55,205 nucleotides of DNA. Source: Chloroflexota bacterium. GTDB taxonomy: Bacteria > Chloroflexota > Dehalococcoidia > Lucifugimonadales > Australimonadaceae. Location: the NCBI GenBank assembly GCA_009838965.1, contig VXQP01000071.1, forward strand, positions 1 through 55,205, read 5' to 3'. The notes under the pieces were generated by a model. The model saw only the letters and a list, made by a program, of their open reading frames with translations, was not told where the DNA came from and ran no database searches. Of this stretch, positions 25,759-33,723 are shown in pieces; position 1 is the stretch's first letter; each line of letters starts with the position of its first letter. The translations under genes were made by a program, and so were the position numbers.

Positions 25759-25771
25759 TAGTATCCGGCAC
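25759..25771 (+). promoter_or_regulatory. extended -10 element abutting the start codon of hyuB
   Basis: TGGTAGTAT (25756-25764) is a TGnTAnnAT extended -10. Only 7 nt (CCGGCAC) separate it from ATG 25772, so transcription would start at or next to the A of ATG. No Shine-Dalgarno sequence is present. The same arrangement, with nearly the same sequence, occurs at 32007. Confidence 0.65.
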
Positions 25772-27472
25772 ATGGCCACTACTGACGTCATCACCCAGGA
25801 AGTCATCCGTGCGCGGCTGGACGGCATCGTGCGGGAGATGCAGGCCGCAGTGCTCCGCACCGGCTTCTCCACGATCATCCGCGAGTCCCATGACTTCTCC
25901 GCCGGCATCACCGACGTCTCCGGGGCGGTCGTCGGCCAGTACTCGCCCCTGCCCACGCACCTCGGCGCGTACCCGGACTGCGTGCAGGGCGTCCTCGACT
26001 TCTACCCGCTCGACGAGATGGAAGAGGGTGACTGCTACCTGGCCAACCATCCGTACTACTCCGGCTGCCCTCACCCGAACGACATGGTCGTGGTGCTGCC
26101 GGTGTTCCACGAGGGTGAGGTCATCGCCTTCTGCGCCAGCATGGGCCACAAGGCCGACATCGGCGGGCAGTCCCCCGGCTCGCGGAACACCATCGCCCGC
26201 GACGTGTTCGGCGACGGCCTGCAGATCATGCCGGTGCTCTTCCAGCGCGGCGGTGCGATGAACAAGGAGGTCGCGCAGTTCCTGCGGGCGAACAGCCGCA
26301 CGCCGGATCTGGTCATCGGCGACCTCGGCGCGCAGGCGGGCGCCTTGCGGAGCATCGGCGCGGCACGGCTGAAGACGCTCGCCAAGGAGTACGGCGGCGA
26401 GACGCTCACTGCCGCGTTCGGCGACATCATCGAGCGCGTCGAGGCGCGCGTCCGCGGCCACTTCGCCGAATGGGCCGACGGCGCCGCCGAGGCCGAGGCG
26501 CTCGTCGACGACATCGTCGACCCTTCGACCACGATCCGCCTGCACGTCGCGGCAATCAAGGAGGGCAACCGGCTTACGCTGGACTTCTCCTGCTCCGGCG
26601 ACCAGAGCGCTGGGCCCATCAACGTGCGCCCGCCGTTCATCCGGGGCATGGCCTTCTTCGCGGCCATCGCGATGATGGACCCGAGCGTCCCGAATAACGG
26701 CGGGCTCGCGCGAGCGGTCGAATGCCGCTTTCGCGAAGGGAGCATCATGGACCCGCGCTTCCCCGGGCCGGTGGGGTTCTACTCGACGACGATGGCCGCG
26801 ATAGAGGACGTGGTGTTCGAAGCGATGAGCAAGGTCACCGGGCGCCCAGCGGTGGCGCACAACGCCGCCTCCTCGATGGTCGTGCTCGGCACGTCCGGCG
26901 AAGGGCGCGCCCGCTACGTTCAGTATGAACTGCTGCGGTCCGGGAACGGCGCGCACAGCGGCGGCGACGGCTACACGGGCACCGGCCACTCGTGGGCGGG
27001 TGGCGCGAAGCTGACGAGCGTGGAGATCCTCGAGTCCGAGTTCGACGTGGAGTTGCAGCGGTTCGCACTCATCCCGGACTCGGGCGGGCCGGGCGCCAAT
27101 CGCGGCGGGCACGGCATCCGGCGGGAGTACCGGGTCTTGAAGGAGAGCAAGTACTCCGGTGGCACCGCCCGGCAGAACGACCCGCCTCACGGGGTGGAGG
27201 GCGGGCTGCCCGGACGCCCCGGCGTCATCACCATCAACCCGGACACGGAGCACGCGGTCGAGTACCGCGGCCTCGTCTCCAACCTCATGCTCAACGCGGG
27301 CGACGTCATCCGCATCGACACCGGCAGCTCAGGCGGCGCCGGTGATCCGAAGCGGCGCGACCCCGCGCTTGCGGCGTCGGACCTCCGCAACGGCTACGTC
27401 ACGCCGGAGCAGTCCGCGAGCGTCTACGGCCTCGACGCGGCAGCCATCGAGCGGGCGCTGTCGCTGGAGTAA
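25772..27472 (+). CDS. hyuB: hydantoinase B-type protein (HyuB), second copy
   Basis: 566 residues. Carries the same landmarks as the copy at 16685: TIIRESHDFSAGITD, HPYYSGCPHPNDM, MGHKADIGGQSPGSRN, GGDGYTGTGHSW. The start ATG 25772 lies 7 nt after a -10 element and has no ribosome binding site, so the mRNA is probably leaderless. It sits between the importer operon and the Rieske oxygenase on the same strand, with 100 nt to the latter. Its HyuA partner could be the product of 18516. Substitutions elsewhere in the sequence suggest a different substrate from the other copies. Confidence 0.87.
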   Translation: MATTDVITQEVIRARLDGIVREMQAAVLRTGFSTIIRESHDFSAGITDVSGAVVGQYSPLPTHLGAYPDCVQGVLDFYPLDEMEEGDCYLANHPYYSGCPHPNDMVVVLPVFHEGEVIAFCASMGHKADIGGQSPGSRNTIARDVFGDGLQIMPVLFQRGGAMNKEVAQFLRANSRTPDLVIGDLGAQAGALRSIGAARLKTLAKEYGGETLTAAFGDIIERVEARVRGHFAEWADGAAEAEALVDDIVDPSTTIRLHVAAIKEGNRLTLDFSCSGDQSAGPINVRPPFIRGMAFFAAIAMMDPSVPNNGGLARAVECRFREGSIMDPRFPGPVGFYSTTMAAIEDVVFEAMSKVTGRPAVAHNAASSMVVLGTSGEGRARYVQYELLRSGNGAHSGGDGYTGTGHSWAGGAKLTSVEILESEFDVELQRFALIPDSGGPGANRGGHGIRREYRVLKESKYSGGTARQNDPPHGVEGGLPGRPGVITINPDTEHAVEYRGLVSNLMLNAGDVIRIDTGSSGGAGDPKRRDPALAASDLRNGYVTPEQSASVYGLDAAAIERALSLE

Positions 27473-27572
27473 GGCGCACAGCTACTCATCAATGGGTGTA
27501 AGGTTTCACTGGACCTGCGCCTGATATCGTCGCAGGCGCCTGAACGAGGCACTCCGTGGAGGAGGGACCGCG

Positions 27573-28817
27573 ATGCTTTCGCAGCAGGACAACGAGCGCT
27601 ACACGCGCGTCGGCAAGGGCACGCCGATGGGCGAGCTGATGCGCCGCTACTGGCACCCCATCGCCGGAACGTCGCAGATGATGGGCGAAGACCCCACGAT
27701 GGCGGTGCGGCTCCTCGGCGAGGACCTCGTCCTCTACCGGACGCCGGAAAACGCATTCGGCCTCATCGAGCAGCGCTGCGCCCATCGCGGCGTCGACCTG
27801 CTCTACGGCATCCCGGAGAAGGAGGGCATCCGCTGCTGCTACCACGGCTGGCTGTACGACTTCAACGGCCAGTGCCTGGAGCAGCCCTCCGAGCCGACAG
27901 GCAGCACGTACAAGGACAAGATCAGGATGACGGCCTACCCGGTGCAGGAGCTGCATGGACTCATCTGGGCCTACCTGGGGCCACAGCCCGCGCCGCTGCT
28001 CCCCCGATGGGACGTCTTCGCGTGGGAGGAAAACGTCACCCGGCGCATCCAGGCGACCATGCTTCCGTGCAACTGGCTGCAGTGCGTCGACAACGCACTC
28101 GACCCTGCGCACTTCGAGCATCTGCATGGCTACTACGGCACATGGATCAATGCGCAGAAGGGACAGGGCGAGGAGTGGACGAACCGCCTCCCGCAGCGGG
28201 CGAAGCACCACCTGAAGCTCGGGTTCGAGCGCTTCGAGCACGGCGTCATCAAGCGGCGCGTCACGGCGGGCATCGACGAGACACACCCCGACTGGCAGAC
28301 CGGCCACCCCATCGTGTTCCCGTACACGCTGAAGATCGGCGGTCTGGAAGGCTCGCACCGCTTTCTGCTCCGCGTCCCAATCGACGACGAGCACACGTGG
28401 TACGTGCGCTACACCACGACCGTGCACCCGGCGGACGCCGGTGTGCCGAGACAGGAGTTCGGCTCTATACCGGTCGAGGAGCAGCCGCTGTACGACGAGA
28501 AGGGACGGCTTGTGAGCACGGACGTACCGGGGCAGGACCAGATGACGTGGGTCGCGCAGGGCCCCATCGTGGACCGGACGCGGGAGAACCTCGGCGTGAC
28601 CGACGCAGGCATCATCCTCTACCGCAAGCTGGTGGAGGAGAACCTTCGCATCGTCGAAGACGGCGGCGACCCGATGAACACGTTCCGCGACCCCGCGCAG
28701 AACGAGTGCATCCTGCTGCCCAACGAGGCCGCCCCGTTCCCCGGCTTCGACGAGCCGGGCGGGCCGTGGTACGGCGTGACGCCGCGCAAGCCGGACGTTG
28801 AGGTGTCGCTGCTGTAG
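27573..28817 (+). CDS. Rieske [2Fe-2S] aromatic ring oxygenase, alpha subunit
   Basis: 414 residues. The Rieske cluster ligands are C69-x-H71 (RCAHRG) and C88-x2-H91 (CCYHGW). The catalytic mononuclear iron site is around residue 175 in NALDPAHFEHLHG, matching the Asp-x2-His motif of phthalate-dioxygenase-type enzymes. Size and domain order fit the one-subunit phthalate 4,5-dioxygenase / vanillate O-demethylase group rather than the alpha-beta naphthalene type. It inserts oxygen into or demethylates an aromatic or heterocyclic substrate and needs a reductase, which is not encoded nearby. Start ATG 27573 follows GGAGGAGGG. A hairpin lies 5 nt after its stop. Confidence 0.9.
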   Translation: MLSQQDNERYTRVGKGTPMGELMRRYWHPIAGTSQMMGEDPTMAVRLLGEDLVLYRTPENAFGLIEQRCAHRGVDLLYGIPEKEGIRCCYHGWLYDFNGQCLEQPSEPTGSTYKDKIRMTAYPVQELHGLIWAYLGPQPAPLLPRWDVFAWEENVTRRIQATMLPCNWLQCVDNALDPAHFEHLHGYYGTWINAQKGQGEEWTNRLPQRAKHHLKLGFERFEHGVIKRRVTAGIDETHPDWQTGHPIVFPYTLKIGGLEGSHRFLLRVPIDDEHTWYVRYTTTVHPADAGVPRQEFGSIPVEEQPLYDEKGRLVSTDVPGQDQMTWVAQGPIVDRTRENLGVTDAGIILYRKLVEENLRIVEDGGDPMNTFRDPAQNECILLPNEAAPFPGFDEPGGPWYGVTPRKPDVEVSLL

Positions 28818-28821
28818 GGGC

Positions 28822-28841
28822 GGCGCCTTGACACAGGCGCC
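28822..28841 (+). terminator. hairpin after the Rieske oxygenase gene
   Basis: GGCGCCT (28822-28828) and AGGCGCC (28835-28841) form a 7-bp stem with a TGACAC loop, 5 nt after the stop codon. No T-run follows. It is next to the hairpin-forming repeat at 28849. Confidence 0.55.
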
Positions 28842-28848
28842 CTAGGTT

Positions 28849-28886
28849 CACCCCCATCCTAACCTTCCCCCATCGAGGGGGAAGGA
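28849..28886 (+). repeat. hairpin-forming dispersed repeat, copy 1
   Basis: Begins CACCCCCATCCTAA; the core is CCTTCCCCC (28863-28871), a 5-nt loop, and GGGGGAAGG (28877-28885), a perfect 9-bp stem. A near-identical copy in the same direction is at 29767-29804, on the other side of the SDR gene, and an inverted one is at 44989-45027. Such elements between converging or adjacent genes commonly act as bidirectional terminators or REP-like repeats. Confidence 0.75.
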
Positions 28887-28905
28887 ATCAGTCCCTCATC
28901 CTGCG

Positions 28906-29736
28906 CTACCCCGCGCCCCGCGCCAGTTGGCGCCAGGCGGCGGGCGCCGACGACCGCTGGAGGTTCTCCTCGACGCCGAGGGCCGGGTCCCAGTCGTTGG
29001 CGATGACGCGCATGCCGTTGAAGCCGTCCGACTCCTCGGACGCGAGCCAGACAGCGGGCGGGCCCATCACCTCCGGCTGTACGAGCGCGGAGAAGTCGCG
29101 GCTGGGGTCGCGGTCGACGAACATGGTGTTCGTGCCGCCGCCGGGCAGCAGCGCATTCGTCGTGACGCCGGTGCCCTCCAACTCGGGCGCCATCGCAGCC
29201 ACCATCGCCTCGTGGGTCGCCTTACTCGGCCCGTAGGGGATGTTGCGCGTCATGGTGTCGAGGCTGGTCGTGACGCCGATGACCCGGCCCCAACCCCGTT
29301 CGATCATGCCCGGCACCGCAGCGCGCGCCATCAGGAACGGACCGGTCGAGTTGACCGCGATCATCCGCTCCCAGACATCCACCGGCTGCTCCCAGAAGTG
29401 GAGCGGCCTGTCCGACGGCGGGAGGAGCGAGCGGTGGTGCACGCCGGCGAGGTTCACGAGGACATCCAGGCTCCCGTGGGTATCGACGGTGCTCTGCACG
29501 ACGCGCTGCGCCTCGTCCCACCGGCTGGTGTCGGCCACGAGGGTGGAGACCGCGGCGTCGCCCGCAATCTCGCGGGCCTCATTGGCCGTCTGCTGGAGCC
29601 AGTCGTCCTTGATGTCCAGCATCGCGACCTTCGCGCCGGCGCGTAGCATCGCGAGCGCGATCACCCGCCCCATGCCTATGGGGCTGCCCGCGCCGGTAAC
29701 CAGCGCTACTTTCCCGTCGAGCCTTACGTCAGCCAT
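28906..29736 (-). CDS. short-chain dehydrogenase/reductase
   Basis: 276 residues. The cofactor motif is VTGAGSPIGMGRVIA (GxxxGxG), with the Asp of MLDIKDD favouring NAD. NLAG is present, and the active-site YGPSKATHE gives YxxxK, with T/S residues in IGVTTSLD as the partner. The C-terminal VWLASEESDGFNGMRVIAN is typical of classical SDRs. It would oxidise or reduce a small hydroxyl/keto compound. Start 29736 follows GGAGGAG. The gene stands alone between two direct copies of the hairpin repeat and runs towards the Rieske gene. Confidence 0.87.
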   Translation of the reverse strand: MADVRLDGKVALVTGAGSPIGMGRVIALAMLRAGAKVAMLDIKDDWLQQTANEAREIAGDAAVSTLVADTSRWDEAQRVVQSTVDTHGSLDVLVNLAGVHHRSLLPPSDRPLHFWEQPVDVWERMIAVNSTGPFLMARAAVPGMIERGWGRVIGVTTSLDTMTRNIPYGPSKATHEAMVAAMAPELEGTGVTTNALLPGGGTNTMFVDRDPSRDFSALVQPEVMGPPAVWLASEESDGFNGMRVIANDWDPALGVEENLQRSSAPAAWRQLARGAG

Positions 29737-29766
29737 GACACTCCTCCGGTTCACAGTTGCCTCAAT

Positions 29767-29804
29767 CACCCCCATCCTAACCTTCCCCCATCAAGGGGGA
29801 AGGG
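29767..29804 (+). repeat. hairpin-forming dispersed repeat, copy 2
   Basis: CACCCCCATCCTAA, then CCTTCCCCC (29781-29789), loop ATCAA, GGGGGAAGG (29795-29803). It differs from copy 1 at essentially one base in the loop. It separates the SDR gene from the end of the E1 beta gene on the same strand, and would terminate E1 beta transcription. Confidence 0.75.
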
Positions 29805-29850
29805 ACCAGGCATTCCTCTTGCCGCCCTCGCCGACTATACAAGGGTCGCG

Positions 29851-30825
29851 TCAGCGGCAGACCGCCTGCGCGGCCTCGACGATATGCCGTGCCGTCGGTG
29901 TGATGTAGTCCTCCTCCGCCTGGTGGTACGGGATGGGTACGTCGGGGATGGCGACCCGCTTGATCGGGGCCCGCAACGACTCGAAGCCCTCCTCCGCGAT
30001 GGTGGCCGCGATCTCGGATGCAACACCACAGCTCTTCTGCGTTTCGTCGGCGACGACCACGCGTCCGGTCCTGGCGACGGAGCGCAGGATCGCCTCCTTG
30101 TCGAGCGGCACCAGGGTTCGCGGGTCCACGACCTCGGCGTTTATCCCCTGCCCCGCGAGTGTCTCGGCGGCCTCCAGCGCCCGGGGCACCATGATGGAGG
30201 TCGCCACGATGGTGACGTCCGAGCCCTCCCGCTTCACGTCGGCCACCCCGAGCGGGATGTCCCCGCCGGACGATTCATCGACCTCGCCGACCAACGGGTG
30301 CAGCCGTTCGTGGTCGATGAAGATGGTGGGGTTGTCGCTGCGGACAGCCGCCTTGATGAGGCCCCGCACGTCAGCGGGGCTTCCCGGAACGCAGATCTCC
30401 AGCCCGGGAGTGTTCCAATACATGGCCTGGGGCGCGATCGAATGCTGGAGCCCGCCGGCCCCCCGGATGCCTGCGCGCATGTGGAAGACGACGGGGCATG
30501 TCACCTGCCCCCGCGTGCCGTAGTACGCCTGAGGGGCCTCGTTAGCGATCTGCGGGAACGCTTCGAACGAGAACGCCCCCGTGCCGATGGCCACGATGGG
30601 CCGCAACCCTGTGAGCGCTGCGCCTACCGCGATGCCGCAGTAGCCGAGCTCGGCGATGGGAGGGCTGGTGATGCGGTCTCCGAACCTCTCCCGCAACGGG
30701 CTCCAAACGGCCGGGTCGCCTCGCAGTCCCCCGAACCCCGCTCCCATCAGGACGACACGCTCATCCTCGGCCAGCGCCTCCTGGATACCAATAGCCATCG
30801 CTTCCGAGTAGGTCATCTGCCTCAT
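29851..30825 (-). CDS. 2-oxoacid dehydrogenase E1 component, beta subunit
   Basis: 324 residues of the transketolase pyrimidine-binding/C-terminal family (pyruvate, acetoin or branched-chain 2-oxoacid dehydrogenase E1 beta). Marks are MTYSEAMAIGIQEALAED, PIAELGYCGIAVGAALTG with the catalytic Glu, and VVDPRTLVPLDKEAIL. It joins with the alpha subunit to bind thiamine diphosphate and decarboxylate a 2-oxoacid. The start overlaps the alpha stop as ATGA. No E2 or E3 gene is nearby, so it may instead belong to a transketolase-like or acetoin-cleaving variant. Because its alpha partner is frameshifted here, activity is uncertain. Confidence 0.87.
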   Translation of the reverse strand: MRQMTYSEAMAIGIQEALAEDERVVLMGAGFGGLRGDPAVWSPLRERFGDRITSPPIAELGYCGIAVGAALTGLRPIVAIGTGAFSFEAFPQIANEAPQAYYGTRGQVTCPVVFHMRAGIRGAGGLQHSIAPQAMYWNTPGLEICVPGSPADVRGLIKAAVRSDNPTIFIDHERLHPLVGEVDESSGGDIPLGVADVKREGSDVTIVATSIMVPRALEAAETLAGQGINAEVVDPRTLVPLDKEAILRSVARTGRVVVADETQKSCGVASEIAATIAEEGFESLRAPIKRVAIPDVPIPYHQAEEDYITPTARHIVEAAQAVCR

Positions 30826-31867
30826 CGTGTCTCCCCCTGGGCGAAGATGTAGTCCATCGCGCTCTCGGGCGATGGCATCGGGCTCGACAGCGCGAACTCA
30901 CGGGCTTCCTCGGCCTCCCTCCGGGCGATGGCGTCGACCTCCTCGATCTCCTCTCTCGTCAGGGCGCCTTCCTCGACGAGACTCCTGCAGAGGAGCGAGA
31001 CGGGGTCGGAGTCGGCCAGCCAGTCCTGCAGGCGTGCGTCAGCCGTGCCCGGGTCCCAGGTCCACGCCAGTTGGTATGGGCCGCCGATCAGCTGCGGGAA
31101 CTGGCCCCGGTTGCCGGGCCAGCGATCCAGGCGCGACTCGATGAAGAACGGTCCTTCCCCCTCGCGGGCCCGACCGACGAGTCCGGCAAGCAACTCTCCG
31201 ACCTGCCTGACGTCGCTGCCGTCGACCACGTGCGCCTCAACGTTCATCGCGCTGGCGACGTCGGCCAGCGCGTCGCCGCGAACGAGGACGTCGGGTACTC
31301 GCCCTGACGGTGACCTTCCTGTGGCACGCTGTTGTTCTCGCACATCATGATCAGGGGCAGATTCCAGAGCGAGGACATGTTGAGGGCTTCGTGGAACGCG
31401 CCTTCTTCGAGCACGCCGTCGCCGAAGAACACCAGCGAGACCTGGTCGGTGCCTCGCATTTTCGCGGAGAACGCTGCGCCGGCCGCCATCGGAACGCCTC
31501 CGCCGACGATGGCGGAGGTCTGGAGCACGCCCAAATGCTTGGCGATGACATGGAACGTGCCGCCGCGCCCCTTGTTGTAGCCCGTCGTGCGGCCGATGAT
31601 CTCGGCGATCACGGGGCCCGGCTCTCCGCCTCGTGCTATCACATGGCCGTGGTTCCGGTGGGTCGTGAACATGTAGTCGTCAGGCCCCAGGGCCATGCAT
31701 GCGCCGACCCCCGTGGCCTCCTGTCCGATGTAGACGTGGTAGTGGCCCCTGATGAGGTCGTCGAAGCTCGTGGCCAGGTCGATGACCTGTTCCTCGACAC
31801 GCCGGATGAGCATCATGCGGTGCAACGCGCTTTTCAGGTCGTGCACCGCCGTTCCCACGGTTGCCAT
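30822..31867 (-). pseudogene. 2-oxoacid dehydrogenase E1 component, alpha subunit, frameshifted
   Basis: The first ~190 codons (from ATG 31867, behind GGGAGGGGG) encode a normal E1 alpha: LIRRVEEQVIDLA, YIGQEATGVGACMALGP, THRNHGHVIARG, and the thiamine-binding FFGDGVLEEGAFHEAL to MMCENNS. Near 31290-31300 the frame is lost: it continues EYPTSSFAA and stops at 31244, while homology resumes in another frame as DVLVRGDALADVASAMNVE and VVDGSDV, running to TGA 30822. One base gained or lost explains it. There is no long slippery run, so a true mutation or a sequencing error is more likely than programmed frameshifting. Stop overlaps the E1 beta start. Confidence 0.8.
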
Positions 31868-31868
31868 G

Positions 31869-31980
31869 TCACACCCCCTCCCGTTTCAGGATCTCAGCCA
31901 TCGCTTCCAGGGCCCTTCATGGTCTTCCCCTCGCGCCCATAGCCGAACCCGTCGCCCGCATTGTAGCCCTGACGCTCCAT
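31869..31980 (-). pseudogene. remnant resembling the N-terminus of a thiamine-diphosphate enzyme
   Basis: A frame from ATG 31980 reads GYGREGKTMKG; one base shift later it continues LEAMAEILKREGV and stops one base before the E1 alpha start. The combined MKG..LEAMAEILKREGV resembles the opening of acetolactate-synthase-type ThDP enzymes (often followed by EYVFGxPG), which is missing here. It could be a decayed gene start or a short leader peptide (MAEILKREGV from 31901). The resemblance rests on about 15 residues. Confidence 0.35.
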
Positions 31981-32006
31981 ACCTACCCTGCGCCTGCCGA
32001 TTGCGG

Positions 32007-32019
32007 TAGCATCCGGCGC
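32007..32019 (+). promoter_or_regulatory. -10 element abutting the start codon of hyuB
   Basis: TAGCAT (32007-32012) in the context TTGCGGTAGCATCCGGCGC, followed after 7 nt by ATG 32020. The sequence from the -10 to the start codon is nearly the same as at 25759. No Shine-Dalgarno sequence is seen, so a leaderless transcript is likely. Confidence 0.6.
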
Positions 32020-33723
32020 ATGAGTACAGCAGACGTCATCACCCAGGAAGTCATCCGCGCGCGGCTGGACGGCATCGTGCGCGAGATGCAGGCCGCGGTG
32101 CTCCGCACCGGCTTCTCCACCATCATCCGCGAGTCGCACGACTTCTCCGCCGGCATCACCGACCGCGACGGCAACGTCGTGGGCCAGTACTCGCCGCTGC
32201 CACCGCACCTCGGCGCGTACCCGGAGTGCGTCAAGGGCGTTCTCCAGTTCTATTCGTTCGAGGAGATGGAGGAGGGTGACTGCTTCCTCATCAACCACCC
32301 GTACTACTCCGGCTGCCCGCACCCCAACGACATGGTCGTCGTGTTGCCCGTGTTCCACGAGGGACGCGTCGTCGCATTCTGCGCCAGCATGGGGCACAAG
32401 AGCGACATCGGCGGGCAGTCGCCCGGCTCGCGCAACACGCTCGCGCGCGACGTGTTCGGCGAGGGGCTGCAGATCATGCCGGTCAAGTTCCTCAGCAAGC
32501 GCGAGCCGCTGTACGAGACGCACCAGATGCTCCGCGCCAACAGCCGCACGCCGGAACTGGTCATCGGCGACCTCGGCGCACAGGCGGGCGCGCTCTGGAG
32601 CATCGGCTCGACGCGGCTGAAGCGCCTGATGGACGAGTACGGCCAGGAGACCGTCGTCGACGCGTTCGAGCAGATCGGCCTCCGCACGGAAGCGCGCGTG
32701 CGCCAGGAGATACGGCAGTGGCCGGACGGCGTCTACGAGGCCGAGGCGTTCACCGACGACATCGTCGACCCCAACCGGAAGCTGCGCCTGCATGTCGCCG
32801 CCATCAAGCAGGGCGACTCGCTCACCCTCGACTTCTCCGGCACCGACGACCAGAGCCCCGGCCCCATCAACGTGCGCCCGCCGTTCATCCATGGCATGGC
32901 GTACTACGCCGTCATCGCGATGATCGACCCCGGCGTGCCGAACAACTTCGGTCTCGCGCGGGCGGTCGAGTGCCGCTTCCGCGAGGGGACGGTACTCAAC
33001 CCGACGTTCCCGACGCCGGTCGGTTTCTACTCCATGACGCTCTCCACGGTGGAGGACATCATCTTCGAGGCGCTGAGCCAGGCCGCGGGACGCCCCGCCG
33101 TTGCGCACAACGCCAGCAGCGGCATGGTGGTCATGGGGACGGTCGGCGGCGGACGGCGCTACGTGCAGTACGAGCTGATGATGTCCGGCAACGGCGCGCA
33201 TCACGGCGGCGACGGCTGGACCGGCACCGGCCACTCCTGGGGCGGCGGCAGCAAGATCACGAGCGCCGAGATACTCGAGTCCGAGTTCGACGTCGAGATG
33301 CAGCGCTTCGAACTCGTGCGGGACACCGGCGGGCCGGGCGAGTACCGGGGCGGCCTCGCGATGCGCCGCGAGTACCTCGTCAAGCAGCCGAGCCGCTACG
33401 CCGGAGGCAGTCCACGCAACCTCGCGCCCGCGCACGGCGTCGTGGGCGGCATGGACGGCGTCGGCGGCGCGGTGACGGTCAACCCCGGCGCTGACGACGA
33501 GCGGCGCTACGTCGGCATCATTTCGAACGTCATGGTCGAGCAGGGCGACGTCGTTCGCGTCGAGACCGGCAGCGCGGGCGGCGCGGGCGACCCCGTCGAG
33601 CGTGAACGCGAGCGCGTCGTGAGCGACCTGCGCAACGGCTACATCAGCACGGAGGCCGCCGTCCAGATCTACGGGCTGGACGAGGAGGCCATCAGCGAGG
33701 CCCTCGCGGTTCAGGCGGAATGA
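32020..33723 (+). CDS. hyuB: hydantoinase B-type protein (HyuB), third copy
   Basis: 567 residues with the HyuB landmarks TIIRESHDFSAGITD, HPYYSGCPHPNDM, MGHKSDIGGQSPGSRN and GGDGWTGTGHSW. ATG 32020 is chosen because the family alignment starts at DVITQEVIRARLDG just after it, and because the -10 element lies 7 nt upstream; an in-frame ATG at 31861 lies antisense to the ThDP remnant. The stop overlaps the next HyuB start (ATGA), so two B-type proteins are made from one message with no A subunit beside them. Confidence 0.87.
   Translation: MSTADVITQEVIRARLDGIVREMQAAVLRTGFSTIIRESHDFSAGITDRDGNVVGQYSPLPPHLGAYPECVKGVLQFYSFEEMEEGDCFLINHPYYSGCPHPNDMVVVLPVFHEGRVVAFCASMGHKSDIGGQSPGSRNTLARDVFGEGLQIMPVKFLSKREPLYETHQMLRANSRTPELVIGDLGAQAGALWSIGSTRLKRLMDEYGQETVVDAFEQIGLRTEARVRQEIRQWPDGVYEAEAFTDDIVDPNRKLRLHVAAIKQGDSLTLDFSGTDDQSPGPINVRPPFIHGMAYYAVIAMIDPGVPNNFGLARAVECRFREGTVLNPTFPTPVGFYSMTLSTVEDIIFEALSQAAGRPAVAHNASSGMVVMGTVGGGRRYVQYELMMSGNGAHHGGDGWTGTGHSWGGGSKITSAEILESEFDVEMQRFELVRDTGGPGEYRGGLAMRREYLVKQPSRYAGGSPRNLAPAHGVVGGMDGVGGAVTVNPGADDERRYVGIISNVMVEQGDVVRVETGSAGGAGDPVERERERVVSDLRNGYISTEAAVQIYGLDEEAISEALAVQAE

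Noticed and set aside
31285-31305. Programmed ribosomal frameshift in E1 alpha
   Set aside because: No slippery heptamer, no nearby pause structure that I can see, and this family is not known to use frameshifting.
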